Shown in pieces: positions 1-8,784 of a stretch of 64,000 nucleotides of DNA. The translations under genes were made by a program, and so were the position numbers. Source of the DNA: a bacterium (GTDB taxonomy: Bacteria > Zhuqueibacterota > QNDG01 > JAGLOF01); assembly GCA_016934955.1 (NCBI GenBank), contig JAFGRY010000026.1, positions 124,001 through 188,000 on the forward strand, read 5' to 3'. Every line of letters begins with the position of its first letter. The stretch's first letter is position 1. Under the pieces are notes generated by a model. The model ran no database searches. It worked only from the letters and a program-made list of their open reading frames with translations, and had not been told where the DNA came from.

Positions 1-1643
1 GACCCGCCTCGGTTGTAAAAGAACTCCTGGAGAACAGTCTCGACGCCGGTGCCTCCAGCATCAGCCTGATCGTCCGGGATGCCGGGTCGGGACTGATCAA
101 AGTGGTGGATGACGGCTGCGGGATGTCCAGCGAGGATGCGGCGCTCTGCTGCGAACGCCACGCCACCAGTAAAGTGTACACAAGCGAGGACCTCGAGACG
201 ATCTCCACCCTGGGCTTCAGGGGAGAGGCCCTCGCGAGCATCAGTTCGGTGGCCCGGATGGAAATCGTCACCTGCCGGCAGAACGACAGTGAATCCTCCC
301 GTCTGATTTACGAAGACGGCAGCGTCGTCGAGCGGCTGAAAACGGCTCCCCGCAGGGGGACGGCCATTTCGGTGAAGGACCTTTTCTACAACCAGCCGGC
401 GCGCAGGAAATTTCTCAAAGCACCCTCGACTGAGCTCCGTCACATCATATCGGTGTTCAGACATATCGCTATCGCTTTTCCCGCCGTCGAATTCGAACTG
501 ATCATAGATGATGAGCGTACCTATGACCTCAGAGCCGCTGACCGGAAACAGCGCATTCTCGACCTGCTCAGCAGCGCTCAGGCCCACACCTTTATCCCCG
601 TCGAGAAAACCATCGGGTCGGTCTCGCTGCAGGGGCTCATCAGCCGGCCGGGATCGGGCCGCAAGTCAAAGCAGAATCAGCTTTTTTTCCTGAATAACCG
701 CTTTATCACCGACCGCAGCCTTTCCCATGCGGTCATGACCGCGTACGGCACCCGTCTGTCCCGAAATGAGTATCCTGATTACTTCATTTTTCTCACCATC
801 GACCCTTCACGTGTCGACGTCAATGTCCATCCCACGAAAATAGAAGTACGCTTTCTCGACAGCAGGCTTGTGTATGACACTGTCAGGCGGGCGGTGGCCG
901 ATGGTCTGCGCACACCCGCCGTTGTCCCGGAACTGCAGCTGGTGCCCGGAAAGATCAGCGGCGCCCGCCGGGCGGCGGCCCGGATGCGGAACCCGGAAGA
1001 GATGGGCCAGCTGACCCTCGAGGCTCAGCGTCAGGCGGTCGGCAGCGCCCCGGTCGTTGATTTCAGGTCCGGAAGCCGGGAGCGTCCTCCCTTCTGGCAG
1101 CTCCACGATACCTACATCCTCACCCAGATAAAAAGCAGCCTCGTGCTCATTGACCAGCATGTGGCTCATGAACGCATTCTCTACGAGAAGGCGCTGGCGT
1201 CTCTCGAGGACAAGCGGGGCATTTCCCAGCAGCTGCTCTTTCCCCAGTCGGTACAGCTGGACGCCGGAGAATTCGCCGTGCTGACCGATATGCTGCCCTA
1301 TCTGAACGATATCGGCTTTACCGTGCGTGAATTCGGGAAAAACACCGTGATTGTCGAGGCAGTCCCCGTGACCATGAAAAACGGCACTGAAAAGGAACTC
1401 CTGCTCGATATGATCGATATGTACCGGGAGGAGAGCGGCGGATCCGATGCGGTCACGGAAAAGATCGCGGCGGTGTACGCCTGCAAGGCCGCGGTGAAAG
1501 CGGGCGATCCGCTGACACTGCAGGAGATGGCGTCACTGGTCGATCAGCTGTTTTCCACGAAGGAACCCTATTTCTGTCCTCACGGAAGGCCGATAATCAT
1601 CAATCTCACTCTCGAGGAAATCAATAAAAAATTCGGCCGCTGA
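1..1643 (+). CDS. mutL: DNA mismatch repair protein MutL (5' end outside window)
   Basis: MutL is the GHKL ATPase that links MutS mismatch recognition to strand incision. The reading frame is open from base 3, so the true start lies before the window; 546 residues are visible. ATPase motifs are clear: the ELLENS segment with the catalytic Glu near base 30, DDGCGM at about 108-125 and GFRGEAL near 213-233. The C-terminal half carries DQHVAHERILYE at about 1152-1187, a match to the MutL endonuclease motif DQHA(X)2E(X)4E with Val in place of Ala, plus ACKAAVKAGD and CPHGRP near the end. This indicates a nicking MutL of the MutH-independent type. miaA follows after 4 bp, a common mutL-miaA arrangement. 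Internal GTG at 102 is not the start because conserved motif I lies upstream of it. Confidence 0.96.
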   Translation, partial: PASVVKELLENSLDAGASSISLIVRDAGSGLIKVVDDGCGMSSEDAALCCERHATSKVYTSEDLETISTLGFRGEALASISSVARMEIVTCRQNDSESSRLIYEDGSVVERLKTAPRRGTAISVKDLFYNQPARRKFLKAPSTELRHIISVFRHIAIAFPAVEFELIIDDERTYDLRAADRKQRILDLLSSAQAHTFIPVEKTIGSVSLQGLISRPGSGRKSKQNQLFFLNNRFITDRSLSHAVMTAYGTRLSRNEYPDYFIFLTIDPSRVDVNVHPTKIEVRFLDSRLVYDTVRRAVADGLRTPAVVPELQLVPGKISGARRAAARMRNPEEMGQLTLEAQRQAVGSAPVVDFRSGSRERPPFWQLHDTYILTQIKSSLVLIDQHVAHERILYEKALASLEDKRGISQQLLFPQSVQLDAGEFAVLTDMLPYLNDIGFTVREFGKNTVIVEAVPVTMKNGTEKELLLDMIDMYREESGGSDAVTEKIAAVYACKAAVKAGDPLTLQEMASLVDQLFSTKEPYFCPHGRPIIINLTLEEINKKFGR

Positions 1644-1647
1644 TTAC

Positions 1648-2613
1648 ATGGCATATCCGGTAATAATCATAGTCGGTCCTACGGCTTCCGGGAAAACCGG
1701 CCTGGCCATCGATGTGGCTGAACACCTTTCCGGCGAGATTGTGTCCGCCGACTCCCGGCAGATTTATCGCTACATGGACATCGGGACAGCGAAACCCTCG
1801 CCTGAGGAACTGGCGCGCATCCCTCATCACTGCATCGATATTCGGGATCCGGACGAATATTTCAGCGCCGGGGAATACAGCCGGCTCGCCCGCGGGACAA
1901 TCGATTCCCTTCACCATTACGGCACGGCAGCCGTCGTGGCCGGCGGTTCCGGGCTCTACATCAAAGCGCTGGTCGAGGGAATGTTCTCCGGCGGGGGCGG
2001 CGACCGTGACCTGCGCAGACAGCTGAAGGAAGAGGCGGAACGGAAGGGCCTGTCGGTCCTGTACGAGCGTTTTCGCAGGATAGATCCCGCCGGGGCTGCA
2101 AAAATTCATCCCAATGACAAACGCCGCATCGTGCGGGCGCTGGAAGTGTTTGCCGTGTCGGGCCAGCCGATTTCGAAGCTGCAGAGGGAAAAAACGGTGC
2201 CCGCCGGGTTTACGCCCCTCTATTTCGGTCTCGACTGGCCGCGGGATCTACTCTATCGCAGAATTGAGGAGCGTGCCGAAAGCATGATGGACGCCGGTCT
2301 TGTCAGGGAAGTGGAAACGCTTCTCGACATGGGGTTCCATCCGGCCCTGAACAGCATGAACTCCGTGGGATACAAGGAAATCATCAGCTACCTGAGGGGA
2401 GAAGTATCCAGAGCCGGCGCTCTGGACCTGATCAAGCGCAACACACGCAGATACGCCAAACGCCAGCTCACCTGGCTGCGTTCGGTCGGGGCCGTAACCT
2501 GGCTGCCGTGCGCCCCTGAATCGGGCAGTGAGCAGCATGTGTCCCGAATCGTCCGGGAATACCGGGCTGCCCGGTCCGCTCACATCCACCGCCCTGGTCC
2601 GGTGAAACGATGA
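1648..2613 (+). CDS. miaA: tRNA dimethylallyltransferase MiaA
   Basis: Transfers a dimethylallyl group to N6 of A37 in tRNAs that read codons starting with U, the first step of ms2i6A formation. The 321-residue protein has the P-loop GPTASGKT at residues 10-17, the DSRQIYR substrate segment near residue 35, GGSGLYIKAL near residue 100 and the RRYAKRQLTWLR signature near residue 275. Its length is normal for the family. It begins 4 bp after the mutL stop, so the two are probably co-transcribed. The C-terminal 30 residues are a basic tail without recognisable structure. Confidence 0.97.
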   Translation: MAYPVIIIVGPTASGKTGLAIDVAEHLSGEIVSADSRQIYRYMDIGTAKPSPEELARIPHHCIDIRDPDEYFSAGEYSRLARGTIDSLHHYGTAAVVAGGSGLYIKALVEGMFSGGGGDRDLRRQLKEEAERKGLSVLYERFRRIDPAGAAKIHPNDKRRIVRALEVFAVSGQPISKLQREKTVPAGFTPLYFGLDWPRDLLYRRIEERAESMMDAGLVREVETLLDMGFHPALNSMNSVGYKEIISYLRGEVSRAGALDLIKRNTRRYAKRQLTWLRSVGAVTWLPCAPESGSEQHVSRIVREYRAARSAHIHRPGPVKR

Positions 2614-2674
2614 AACAACCTCTCCGGATTTACGTATCTATCATGTGTAATCAGATACCGTTGTGGAGGTTCTC

Positions 2675-3616
2675 ATGAGAGTCAGTGCAGTGAATATCAT
2701 GCGTGGTGTGCTGCTGTCCCTGCTGGTGACCGCCGCGGTCGCGGCAGGCGTCGACGGCGACATTCACCGCAGTTTTTCGGTGAGCAGCGGCGGCCTTCTG
2801 GAAGTGGAGGCCGACCTCGGATCTATACAGGTGGTAAGCGGTTCCCGGCAGAATGCAGATATTGAAATCAGATTTGAACAGCGTCGGGGCAGCAGGAGCC
2901 GCTTCCAGGATATTCTTTCCCGCATCGATGTTGAATTCGAACAGCACGGCAACAATGTGTATGTGAAACTCGATACCGGTCAGAAGGGGTTGAATTTCTG
3001 GAATTCATTCGGGAAATACGTAAAAGTCACCTTTTATGTAAAGGTTCCCGAAGCCTTCAATCTGGACCTGCAGACAAGCGGGGGCAGTATCACCGTCGAT
3101 GACATCGAAGGGAAGGTGGAGGCGAAAACATCCGGCGGGAGCCTTCGCTTCGGGACCATCACGGGGCCGGTGACCGGAAAGACATCCGGGGGAAGCATTG
3201 CACTGGAGAGCTGTAAAGGCGACGCCGATATTCACACGTCCGGAGGCAGCATCTCCATCGGTGCCGTCGAGGGGAACGTGGATGCAACCACGTCCGGCGG
3301 CAGCATCTCGGTGGATGATGTGTTCGGATACATCCGGGCCCATACATCAGGCGGGAGTGTCAATGCCAGAATCGCTCGTCAGCCCGAAAGAGACTGCAGT
3401 CTCAAAACGTCGGGCGGTACGATAACCGTCTACATGAAGCGGGACATCGGTGTGAACGTCGATGCCTCGACCAGCGGCGGCAGGGTCCATACCGAATTTC
3501 CCGTAACGGTGAAGGGAACCGTCTCAAAACGGTCTCTGCATGCGAAAATCAATGATGGAGGGCCTGAGCTCTATCTGCGCACATCGGGCGGCAGTATATA
3601 CATAAAAGAAATGTAA
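2675..3616 (+). CDS. DUF4097-type secreted beta-helix repeat protein
   Basis: A 313-residue protein with an N-terminal signal-like hydrophobic segment (residues about 8-25) followed by an all-beta repeat region. Between about 3070 and 3600 the motif T-S-G-G-[ST/R] recurs nine times (LQTSGGSIT, AKTSGGSLR, GKTSGGSIA and so on) at roughly 20-residue intervals, the pattern of DUF4097/adhesin-like right-handed beta-helix proteins. The ATG at 2675 is preferred over the GTG at 2663 because GGAGG at 2665-2669 sits just before it and overlaps the GTG. Function is unknown; related proteins are often found beside PspC or envelope-stress genes. It heads a small envelope group with the next two genes. Confidence 0.8.
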   Translation: MRVSAVNIMRGVLLSLLVTAAVAAGVDGDIHRSFSVSSGGLLEVEADLGSIQVVSGSRQNADIEIRFEQRRGSRSRFQDILSRIDVEFEQHGNNVYVKLDTGQKGLNFWNSFGKYVKVTFYVKVPEAFNLDLQTSGGSITVDDIEGKVEAKTSGGSLRFGTITGPVTGKTSGGSIALESCKGDADIHTSGGSISIGAVEGNVDATTSGGSISVDDVFGYIRAHTSGGSVNARIARQPERDCSLKTSGGTITVYMKRDIGVNVDASTSGGRVHTEFPVTVKGTVSKRSLHAKINDGGPELYLRTSGGSIYIKEM

Positions 3617-3635
3617 CGCTTCTGGAGGGACGGAG

Positions 3636-4568
3636 ATGACGATCGAATACGGCGCTCCCCTGTCACGCGCGCTTCGGCGGATGAAAGCGGCCCTTTTCAA
3701 TCCCTTTGATCCGGGGAAATGGTTTACGCTCGGATTCGCCGCTTTTCTCAGCGGCCTTACCGACGGCCGCGGTATGAACGGCAATTACAAGACCGATTTC
3801 CGGCATGCCGACCTGCGGGATATCGCGCGGGCTCCCGGCCTGGCCTGGACCTGGCTTCTCGACCACTCTGAATGGTTCGCACTGATCGTGGTCGGCGTGG
3901 TGATCGTTTTCGTGTTCGTAACGCTCCTTGTCTGGCTGAGCTCACGGGGGAAATTTATCTTCATCGCCAATATCAGCGAAGAAAAAGCCGAGATTGTGCG
4001 TCCCTGGAATGAATACAGACGAGAGGGGAATTCACTGTTTCTCTGGCGGTTCTTCTACGGATTCATCGCCTTTATCGTCATGGCGGGTGCCATCGTTTTC
4101 TCCCTGGCTCTGCTCTACAATTTTTCCCATATGCGATTTCAGGAGCCCCTGGGCGTTTTCCCCCTGCTCGGCTTCGGCTTCGGTTTCTTCATTCTGATTG
4201 TTATTTTCTCCTATATCGACTGCTTCCTTAACAGCTTCATCGCCCCGCTTATGTTCAGCAGACGGATGGGAGCGATTCAGGCGTGGAGCAGTTTCCTCTC
4301 CCTGTTCGGCCGGCATCCCGGGCATTTTCTTCTCTACGGTCTGTTCCGGTTCGTCCTGAATGTCCTCATTTTAATCATGATCGTATCGGTCGGACTGTTC
4401 ACCTGCTGTATCGGATTTCTCCTGCTGCTGATTCCCTATATCGGTTCGATTATCCTGCTGCCGGTATCATACACCATGCGGGCCTTCAGCCTCGAGTATC
4501 TCGAGCAATTCGGGCCGGACTACCGGTTTTTCGCGCCGGCTGAAAGATCCGCAGCGACCGTTTCATGA
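3636..4568 (+). CDS. Polytopic membrane protein, DUF7544-like
   Basis: A 310-residue integral membrane protein. The N-terminal segment (ALRRMKAALFNPFDPGKWF) resembles the start of DUF7544-type membrane proteins, where a short amphipathic stretch precedes the first helix. Hydrophobic segments are visible near residues 80-105, 132-160, 175-207 and 230-285, the last long enough for two helices. No catalytic motif is seen. It starts 19 bp after the DUF4097 gene, and its last 4 bases overlap the next gene, so the three genes are likely co-translated. Role not known; family assignment is from general resemblance. Confidence 0.65.
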   Translation: MTIEYGAPLSRALRRMKAALFNPFDPGKWFTLGFAAFLSGLTDGRGMNGNYKTDFRHADLRDIARAPGLAWTWLLDHSEWFALIVVGVVIVFVFVTLLVWLSSRGKFIFIANISEEKAEIVRPWNEYRREGNSLFLWRFFYGFIAFIVMAGAIVFSLALLYNFSHMRFQEPLGVFPLLGFGFGFFILIVIFSYIDCFLNSFIAPLMFSRRMGAIQAWSSFLSLFGRHPGHFLLYGLFRFVLNVLILIMIVSVGLFTCCIGFLLLLIPYIGSIILLPVSYTMRAFSLEYLEQFGPDYRFFAPAERSAATVS

Positions 4569-4972
4569 CCTTCCTGAGCAACGCACCGCTGCAGCGAAGG
4601 GAGAAAATTCATGCTTCCGTGCTCGCGGCGGTGCTGGCCCTGATCTTCCTGTTCACCGCCGCCCCCGCTTCGTTCAGGACCTTCCTGCCCGACTGTCTCT
4701 TCAGGAGTGTCACGGGAGTACCCTGTCCGAGCTGCGGTCTTACCCGTTCGTTTCAGGCTGCGTCCCGTCTCGATGTGACCCGGGCCGCCGACAGCCATGT
4801 CCTGGGGCCGTGGATCTACCTGGCCCTGTTCCTCCTGTTCCTCTTGTCGCTGCTGCGGCTGCTGACGAACCGCAGGATAGTGCGCATACCCGCGACGGTG
4901 CTTCGCGCCGGGCTGCTGCTGTTTTTCATTCTCTATATCGGTGTATGGATCTGCGGACTCCTGAACGCCTGA
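4565..4972 (+). CDS. DUF2752 family small membrane protein
   Basis: A 135-residue protein with about three hydrophobic segments. The diagnostic DUF2752 motif is CPSCGLTRSF at residues 54-63 (usual form CPGCGLTRA), a paired-cysteine turn that follows the first membrane segment. The family is widespread and uncharacterised; the paired cysteines suggest metal or disulphide chemistry, but that is inference. It overlaps the previous gene by ATGA, showing translational coupling. Confidence 0.85.
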   Translation: MTFLSNAPLQRREKIHASVLAAVLALIFLFTAAPASFRTFLPDCLFRSVTGVPCPSCGLTRSFQAASRLDVTRAADSHVLGPWIYLALFLLFLLSLLRLLTNRRIVRIPATVLRAGLLLFFILYIGVWICGLLNA

Positions 4973-5071
4973 TCACTCCCCGCTTTTATATAAAGAAAAA
5001 CGAAATTATGCTTGCGAAGTATTTTTCTATTTCGTAATTTATTTGCCGGTTCCGTATTGTTGGGTGCATAT

Positions 5072-6031
5072 ATGCGCATACGCATGATGACTGTTATAAA
5101 AGCCGTTATTGGGGCGGTGGTGCTTTTTCTGCTGGCATATACCGTCGATATCAGCGAGATTGTTGCCGCCTACCGTCACCCTCATACTCCGGCATACATG
5201 TATATAGGGGTCCTTCTGGTGGTGCCCAACCTGCTGCTGCAATGGTACCGCTGGCATTTTCTTCTGACCTTGCAGCATCCGGGCGTACCTCCGGCCGATT
5301 CACTGGTGTCCCTTTTCGGCGGCATGATGCTCGGATTCGCAACGCCTGGTCGTATCGGAGAAGCCGGAAGGGCGCTGTTTCTTCCCCGGGGTGACCGTGT
5401 CGAGCTGGTTGGCCTGGTGGTCATCGATAAGCTCTATTCGTTTTTTCCGATTATCATCGGCGGCGCCTGGGGCCTGGCGGTGTTGTTCGCGCGTAAATTT
5501 CTCTTCTCATTCTATGTGGCCGCTCCGCTCTACATTCTGGCGGGTTCGCTCACTCTTTTTTTCCTTTTTGCGGCGGCGTCTCCCGATACAGTACGCACCT
5601 TCTTTTACAGCGTCTCCCTGCTGTTTCCCCACCGGGAGAACATGAAGAGACTAATTGCGGCCTTTGACAGGCTGACAAAAAAGGACGGTATTCAGCTGCT
5701 TGTCCTTTCGGTTATACTCTATGCGGTGTTCATGCTGCAGTTCGCGTTGTTCGCCCGCGCCTTTTACCCGATTTCCGCCGAGGCCGGATTCAGCTGCACA
5801 ACCGCCGCCATGCTGGTGAAAACACTGCTTCCCGTTTCCCTTGCGGATCTCGGCATACGGGAAGGGGCTTCGGTCTTTTTTTTCATGCAGTACAGCGTTG
5901 ACAAAGTGGCGGCGTTCAACAGTGCTCTGTTACTCTTTACTGTCAATGTCCTGTTCCCCTCCATCCTGGGTGTGGGTGCGCTTCCGAAAATGACGCTGCC
6001 TCCGCGTCCCCACGTGAAAAGCGTGCGATGA
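5072..6031 (+). CDS. Lysylphosphatidylglycerol synthase transmembrane region / UPF0104 flippase-like protein
   Basis: A polytopic membrane protein (319 residues from ATG 5072) of the LPG_synthase_TM/UPF0104 group. Visible hydrophobic segments include residues about 5-25, 35-60 and several paired helices to the C terminus. Segments such as FGGMMLGFATPGRIGEAGRALFL (residues about 84-106) and SLADLGIREGASVFF match the conserved GxxTPGRxGE and DxGxREG patterns of the family. Members without the synthase domain are thought to act in lipid or polyprenyl-linked sugar handling. The start is uncertain: ATGs at 5072, 5084 and 5087 are all possible and none has a good ribosome site; a TTG at 5012 would add 20 residues. 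The stop overlaps the glycosyltransferase start by 4 bp. Confidence 0.82.
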   Translation: MRIRMMTVIKAVIGAVVLFLLAYTVDISEIVAAYRHPHTPAYMYIGVLLVVPNLLLQWYRWHFLLTLQHPGVPPADSLVSLFGGMMLGFATPGRIGEAGRALFLPRGDRVELVGLVVIDKLYSFFPIIIGGAWGLAVLFARKFLFSFYVAAPLYILAGSLTLFFLFAAASPDTVRTFFYSVSLLFPHRENMKRLIAAFDRLTKKDGIQLLVLSVILYAVFMLQFALFARAFYPISAEAGFSCTTAAMLVKTLLPVSLADLGIREGASVFFFMQYSVDKVAAFNSALLLFTVNVLFPSILGVGALPKMTLPPRPHVKSVR

Positions 6032-7101
6032 AAGCGAAAATTCTGCATATCGCCCCCTTCAATACCGCGGGTGTGCCCCTGGCGCTGGTGAACGCGGAAC
6101 AGCGGCTGGGCTATGAGAGCCGACTTGTCATCCTCGGGAAACCGCAGCAGGGGCGGGCGTCGGATATTTCTCTATCACTGCCCTTCCTGGATTCACCAGT
6201 GACACGGTTCGCCAAAGAGCGGGTGACGCCGGCGGAAAGACGGGAGATTATGCACACCGTCACTCCCCCTGCTGAGATTCCGGTCATCTGGCGCCCGGGA
6301 ACGTTCGCGGAAAGAGTGCTCATCGGCATGCGCGACATCCTCTGGAAAAAGGCGGTCAATGCCGCCATCACCGCCCACCGCTTCGACACATTCGATGTAT
6401 TCCAGCTTGACGGGGGGCTGGGATTCTTCCGGAACTCGCGTTTTATCGCTGCTATGCATCGAGCCGGGAAAACAATCATCTGCTGTTATACCGGCAGTGA
6501 TCTGCGCACCCGCGGCGTCATTCCGGATATCGATCGAATGAGCGCTCTCAATGTCACGGTTGAGTACGATCATCTGCGTTTTCATCCCGATATACATTAT
6601 GTGGCGTTTCCCTATGAACCGCCCGCCGGTGTCGTGCGCAGCAGTGCGCCGGCAGGCGCGGTTCGCGTCGGTCATGCCCCCACAAACAGAAAAGCGAAGG
6701 GAAGTGACCGGATCATCGCCGCCGTTCGGGAACTTGCGGCCGAATATTCCGTACAACTTGTACTGATAGAGAATATGCCCTTTACGGAAGCGTTACGGTT
6801 GAAGTCCACCTGTGATATTTTTATCGACCAGATCGGCAATCTCGGATTCGGCATAAACAGTCTCGAAGCGCTGTCCATGGGAATCCCCGTGCTCACTTCC
6901 CTGGCGCCGGGATACGGCAGGCACTATCCCGACCATCCCTTCGTTCCCATAACGGGGGAGGATATCAAGGAACGGTTGATCCCGCTGCTGACCAGCCGTG
7001 ACGCGAGAGAAAACCTTGGACGCAGAGGCATTGACTGGGTGAAGAAGCATCATGATCCGGTCGCGGTGGCGGAAAGAATACACCGGCTGGCGGGGGTGTG
7101 A
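6028..7101 (+). CDS. Glycosyltransferase, GT-B fold (GT4-like)
   Basis: A 357-residue protein beginning MKAKILHIAPFNTAGVP, a typical N-terminal Rossmann strand of GT4-type glycosyltransferases. The second Rossmann domain starts near residue 210 (VRVGHAPTNRKAKGSD) and includes GFGINSLEALSMGIPV near residue 275, the nucleotide-sugar binding helix of GT-B enzymes with the conserved Glu. The donor and acceptor cannot be read from sequence. ATGA overlap with the UPF0104-type membrane protein suggests both work on one lipid-linked or surface glycan. Confidence 0.82.
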   Translation: MKAKILHIAPFNTAGVPLALVNAEQRLGYESRLVILGKPQQGRASDISLSLPFLDSPVTRFAKERVTPAERREIMHTVTPPAEIPVIWRPGTFAERVLIGMRDILWKKAVNAAITAHRFDTFDVFQLDGGLGFFRNSRFIAAMHRAGKTIICCYTGSDLRTRGVIPDIDRMSALNVTVEYDHLRFHPDIHYVAFPYEPPAGVVRSSAPAGAVRVGHAPTNRKAKGSDRIIAAVRELAAEYSVQLVLIENMPFTEALRLKSTCDIFIDQIGNLGFGINSLEALSMGIPVLTSLAPGYGRHYPDHPFVPITGEDIKERLIPLLTSRDARENLGRRGIDWVKKHHDPVAVAERIHRLAGV

Positions 7102-7199
7102 CCGTCCTTCGGCGGGGAGCAGTTCAGGCTTTTTCAGGCGGGGGCCGGTCTTGTTGAGGACAGGCACCCGACAGGTACTGATAAACATACGGCAACTAT

Positions 7200-8699
7200 A
7201 TGAATGTAAAAGCGTTTTGGAAGATGCTGGCTGCGAAGTCCCCTGCGGCCCGCCGCTGGGGTGAACCCTGGGGCACGGTGTCGATTATCGGTGTAGTGGT
7301 GCTCGCCGCAATTCTCCTCTCCGTCGGGGCAGGTTCCGGTGCGTCGGATTCACGTGACTACGGTATCGTTGAGCGGGGGGATTTTACCATCAGCTTCATC
7401 GAGACAGGAGACGTGGAAGCTGTTTCCAAACAGCATATAGCGGCTCCCATGATGTGGAGTTCAAAGCTGCAAGTAGTGGAACTCGTGCCGGAGGGCGCGG
7501 TCGTCAGTGAGGGGGACACACTGATCAGGTTTGATGTGACCGAACTGCAGACATCCCGTGACCTGGCCGCGGATAACCTGAGCACGCTGATGGCGGACCT
7601 CAACAAGCTCGATGCCCAGAACGGGCTGACCATACAGAATATGGAAAATCAGCTTACCCTGACTCAATACAATTATAAACAGTCGGTCCTGCAGCTGGAG
7701 ATGAAGCGGTTTGAATCGGAAGCGGTGAAAGAGGAGTACCGGCTGCGCGTCAAGCAGGCGGAGCTCGATTTGAATCAGGTTGCAAAGCAGCTGGAATCGC
7801 AGAAAATCATCAATCACAGTCAGCGCCTCAAACTGCAGCTCTCAATAAAACAGGCACGGTACCGTTTGAAGTCGATGGATGAACAGATCGGCAGGCTGCT
7901 CCTGACCGCTCCGGCAGACGGCATGGTGGTCTACGAAAATCTCGGGGATGAACGGCTCAAAGAGGGGTATGAAGCGCAGCCCGGCCGGTCCCTGATGTCC
8001 ATACCGGACCTTTCAAAAATGCAGGTCAAGTGCGCCATCAATGAAACCGACCGTCAGAAAATCAGCCTCGATCAGCCGGTCCGCATCAGCCTCGAAGCCT
8101 ACCCCGACGCGGTATTCGACGGTCATATCGAGAGTGTGTCGATGCTTGCCCAGACCGTGCAGAACAAGGATAACCTGAAGGGATTCATCGTCTATGCGAG
8201 GATACATCTCGAGGAGCCCGATCCCCGGCTGAAACCCGGCATGACCGCGATAGTGACGATCCTTGAACGGAAACTCGGTGATGTGTTTCACTGTCCCGCG
8301 GGAGCCGTTTTTGAAAAAGAGGGCGCACCAGTGGTCTCTCCCTTCGGATCTTCACGGCTGATACCGGTGGAGGTTGCCGGGAGAAGTGACGGCAGGATCG
8401 TCATAGCGGGAAATCTCGCCCCCGGGATGAAACTGGCATTCGTTCCCCCCTCCGATGACGTGCATGCGCTGGGTTACGCCGAAGAATTGAAGCGGGTGGA
8501 GGCGCTGCGGGAGCGCATTCTCACCAGTTTCGACGAGTTCAGGGAGCGCGGCATCCTCTACGATTATCTGGGAGGAGGCACGCAACCGTCCGAAGAAGGC
8601 GGTAATACGCAGCATCCTCGGCAGGAGGCGGGGGAGTCGCCGCCGCCGGGCCTGATGATGCAGGTGCCGCCGCCCCCCGATACAAACCGGCGGCGATAG
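7200..8699 (+). CDS. Periplasmic adaptor (HlyD/MacA-like membrane fusion protein), copy 1
   Basis: A 499-residue membrane-fusion protein that would bridge an inner-membrane transporter and a TolC-type channel. It has one N-terminal anchor (residues about 23-43), a lipoyl/barrel-sandwich half (LVPEGAVVSEGDTLIRFD), a long heptad-rich coiled coil (about residues 125-230), the second lipoyl half (LLTAPADGMVVYEN) and a beta-barrel/MPD region (RLKPGMTAIVTI). The last 40 residues are Pro/Gly/Glu-rich and look disordered. It is a diverged tandem paralogue of the next gene. Transcription probably starts in the 98-bp gap after the glycosyltransferase, but no convincing promoter was seen. Confidence 0.9.
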   Translation: MNVKAFWKMLAAKSPAARRWGEPWGTVSIIGVVVLAAILLSVGAGSGASDSRDYGIVERGDFTISFIETGDVEAVSKQHIAAPMMWSSKLQVVELVPEGAVVSEGDTLIRFDVTELQTSRDLAADNLSTLMADLNKLDAQNGLTIQNMENQLTLTQYNYKQSVLQLEMKRFESEAVKEEYRLRVKQAELDLNQVAKQLESQKIINHSQRLKLQLSIKQARYRLKSMDEQIGRLLLTAPADGMVVYENLGDERLKEGYEAQPGRSLMSIPDLSKMQVKCAINETDRQKISLDQPVRISLEAYPDAVFDGHIESVSMLAQTVQNKDNLKGFIVYARIHLEEPDPRLKPGMTAIVTILERKLGDVFHCPAGAVFEKEGAPVVSPFGSSRLIPVEVAGRSDGRIVIAGNLAPGMKLAFVPPSDDVHALGYAEELKRVEALRERILTSFDEFRERGILYDYLGGGTQPSEEGGNTQHPRQEAGESPPPGLMMQVPPPPDTNRRR

Positions 8700-8784
8700 T
8701 GAATATCATGACAATATCCGGTGCTGTCCGGCGCGGGCAAAGGGAGCGCCGCCGCACGCCTGACAATAACAGTAGGGAGCAGGT

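Noticed and set aside
3070..3600. Regularly spaced repeats suggesting a CRISPR-like array
   Set aside because: The periodicity is in the protein (TSGG turns), with variable codons and an intact reading frame.
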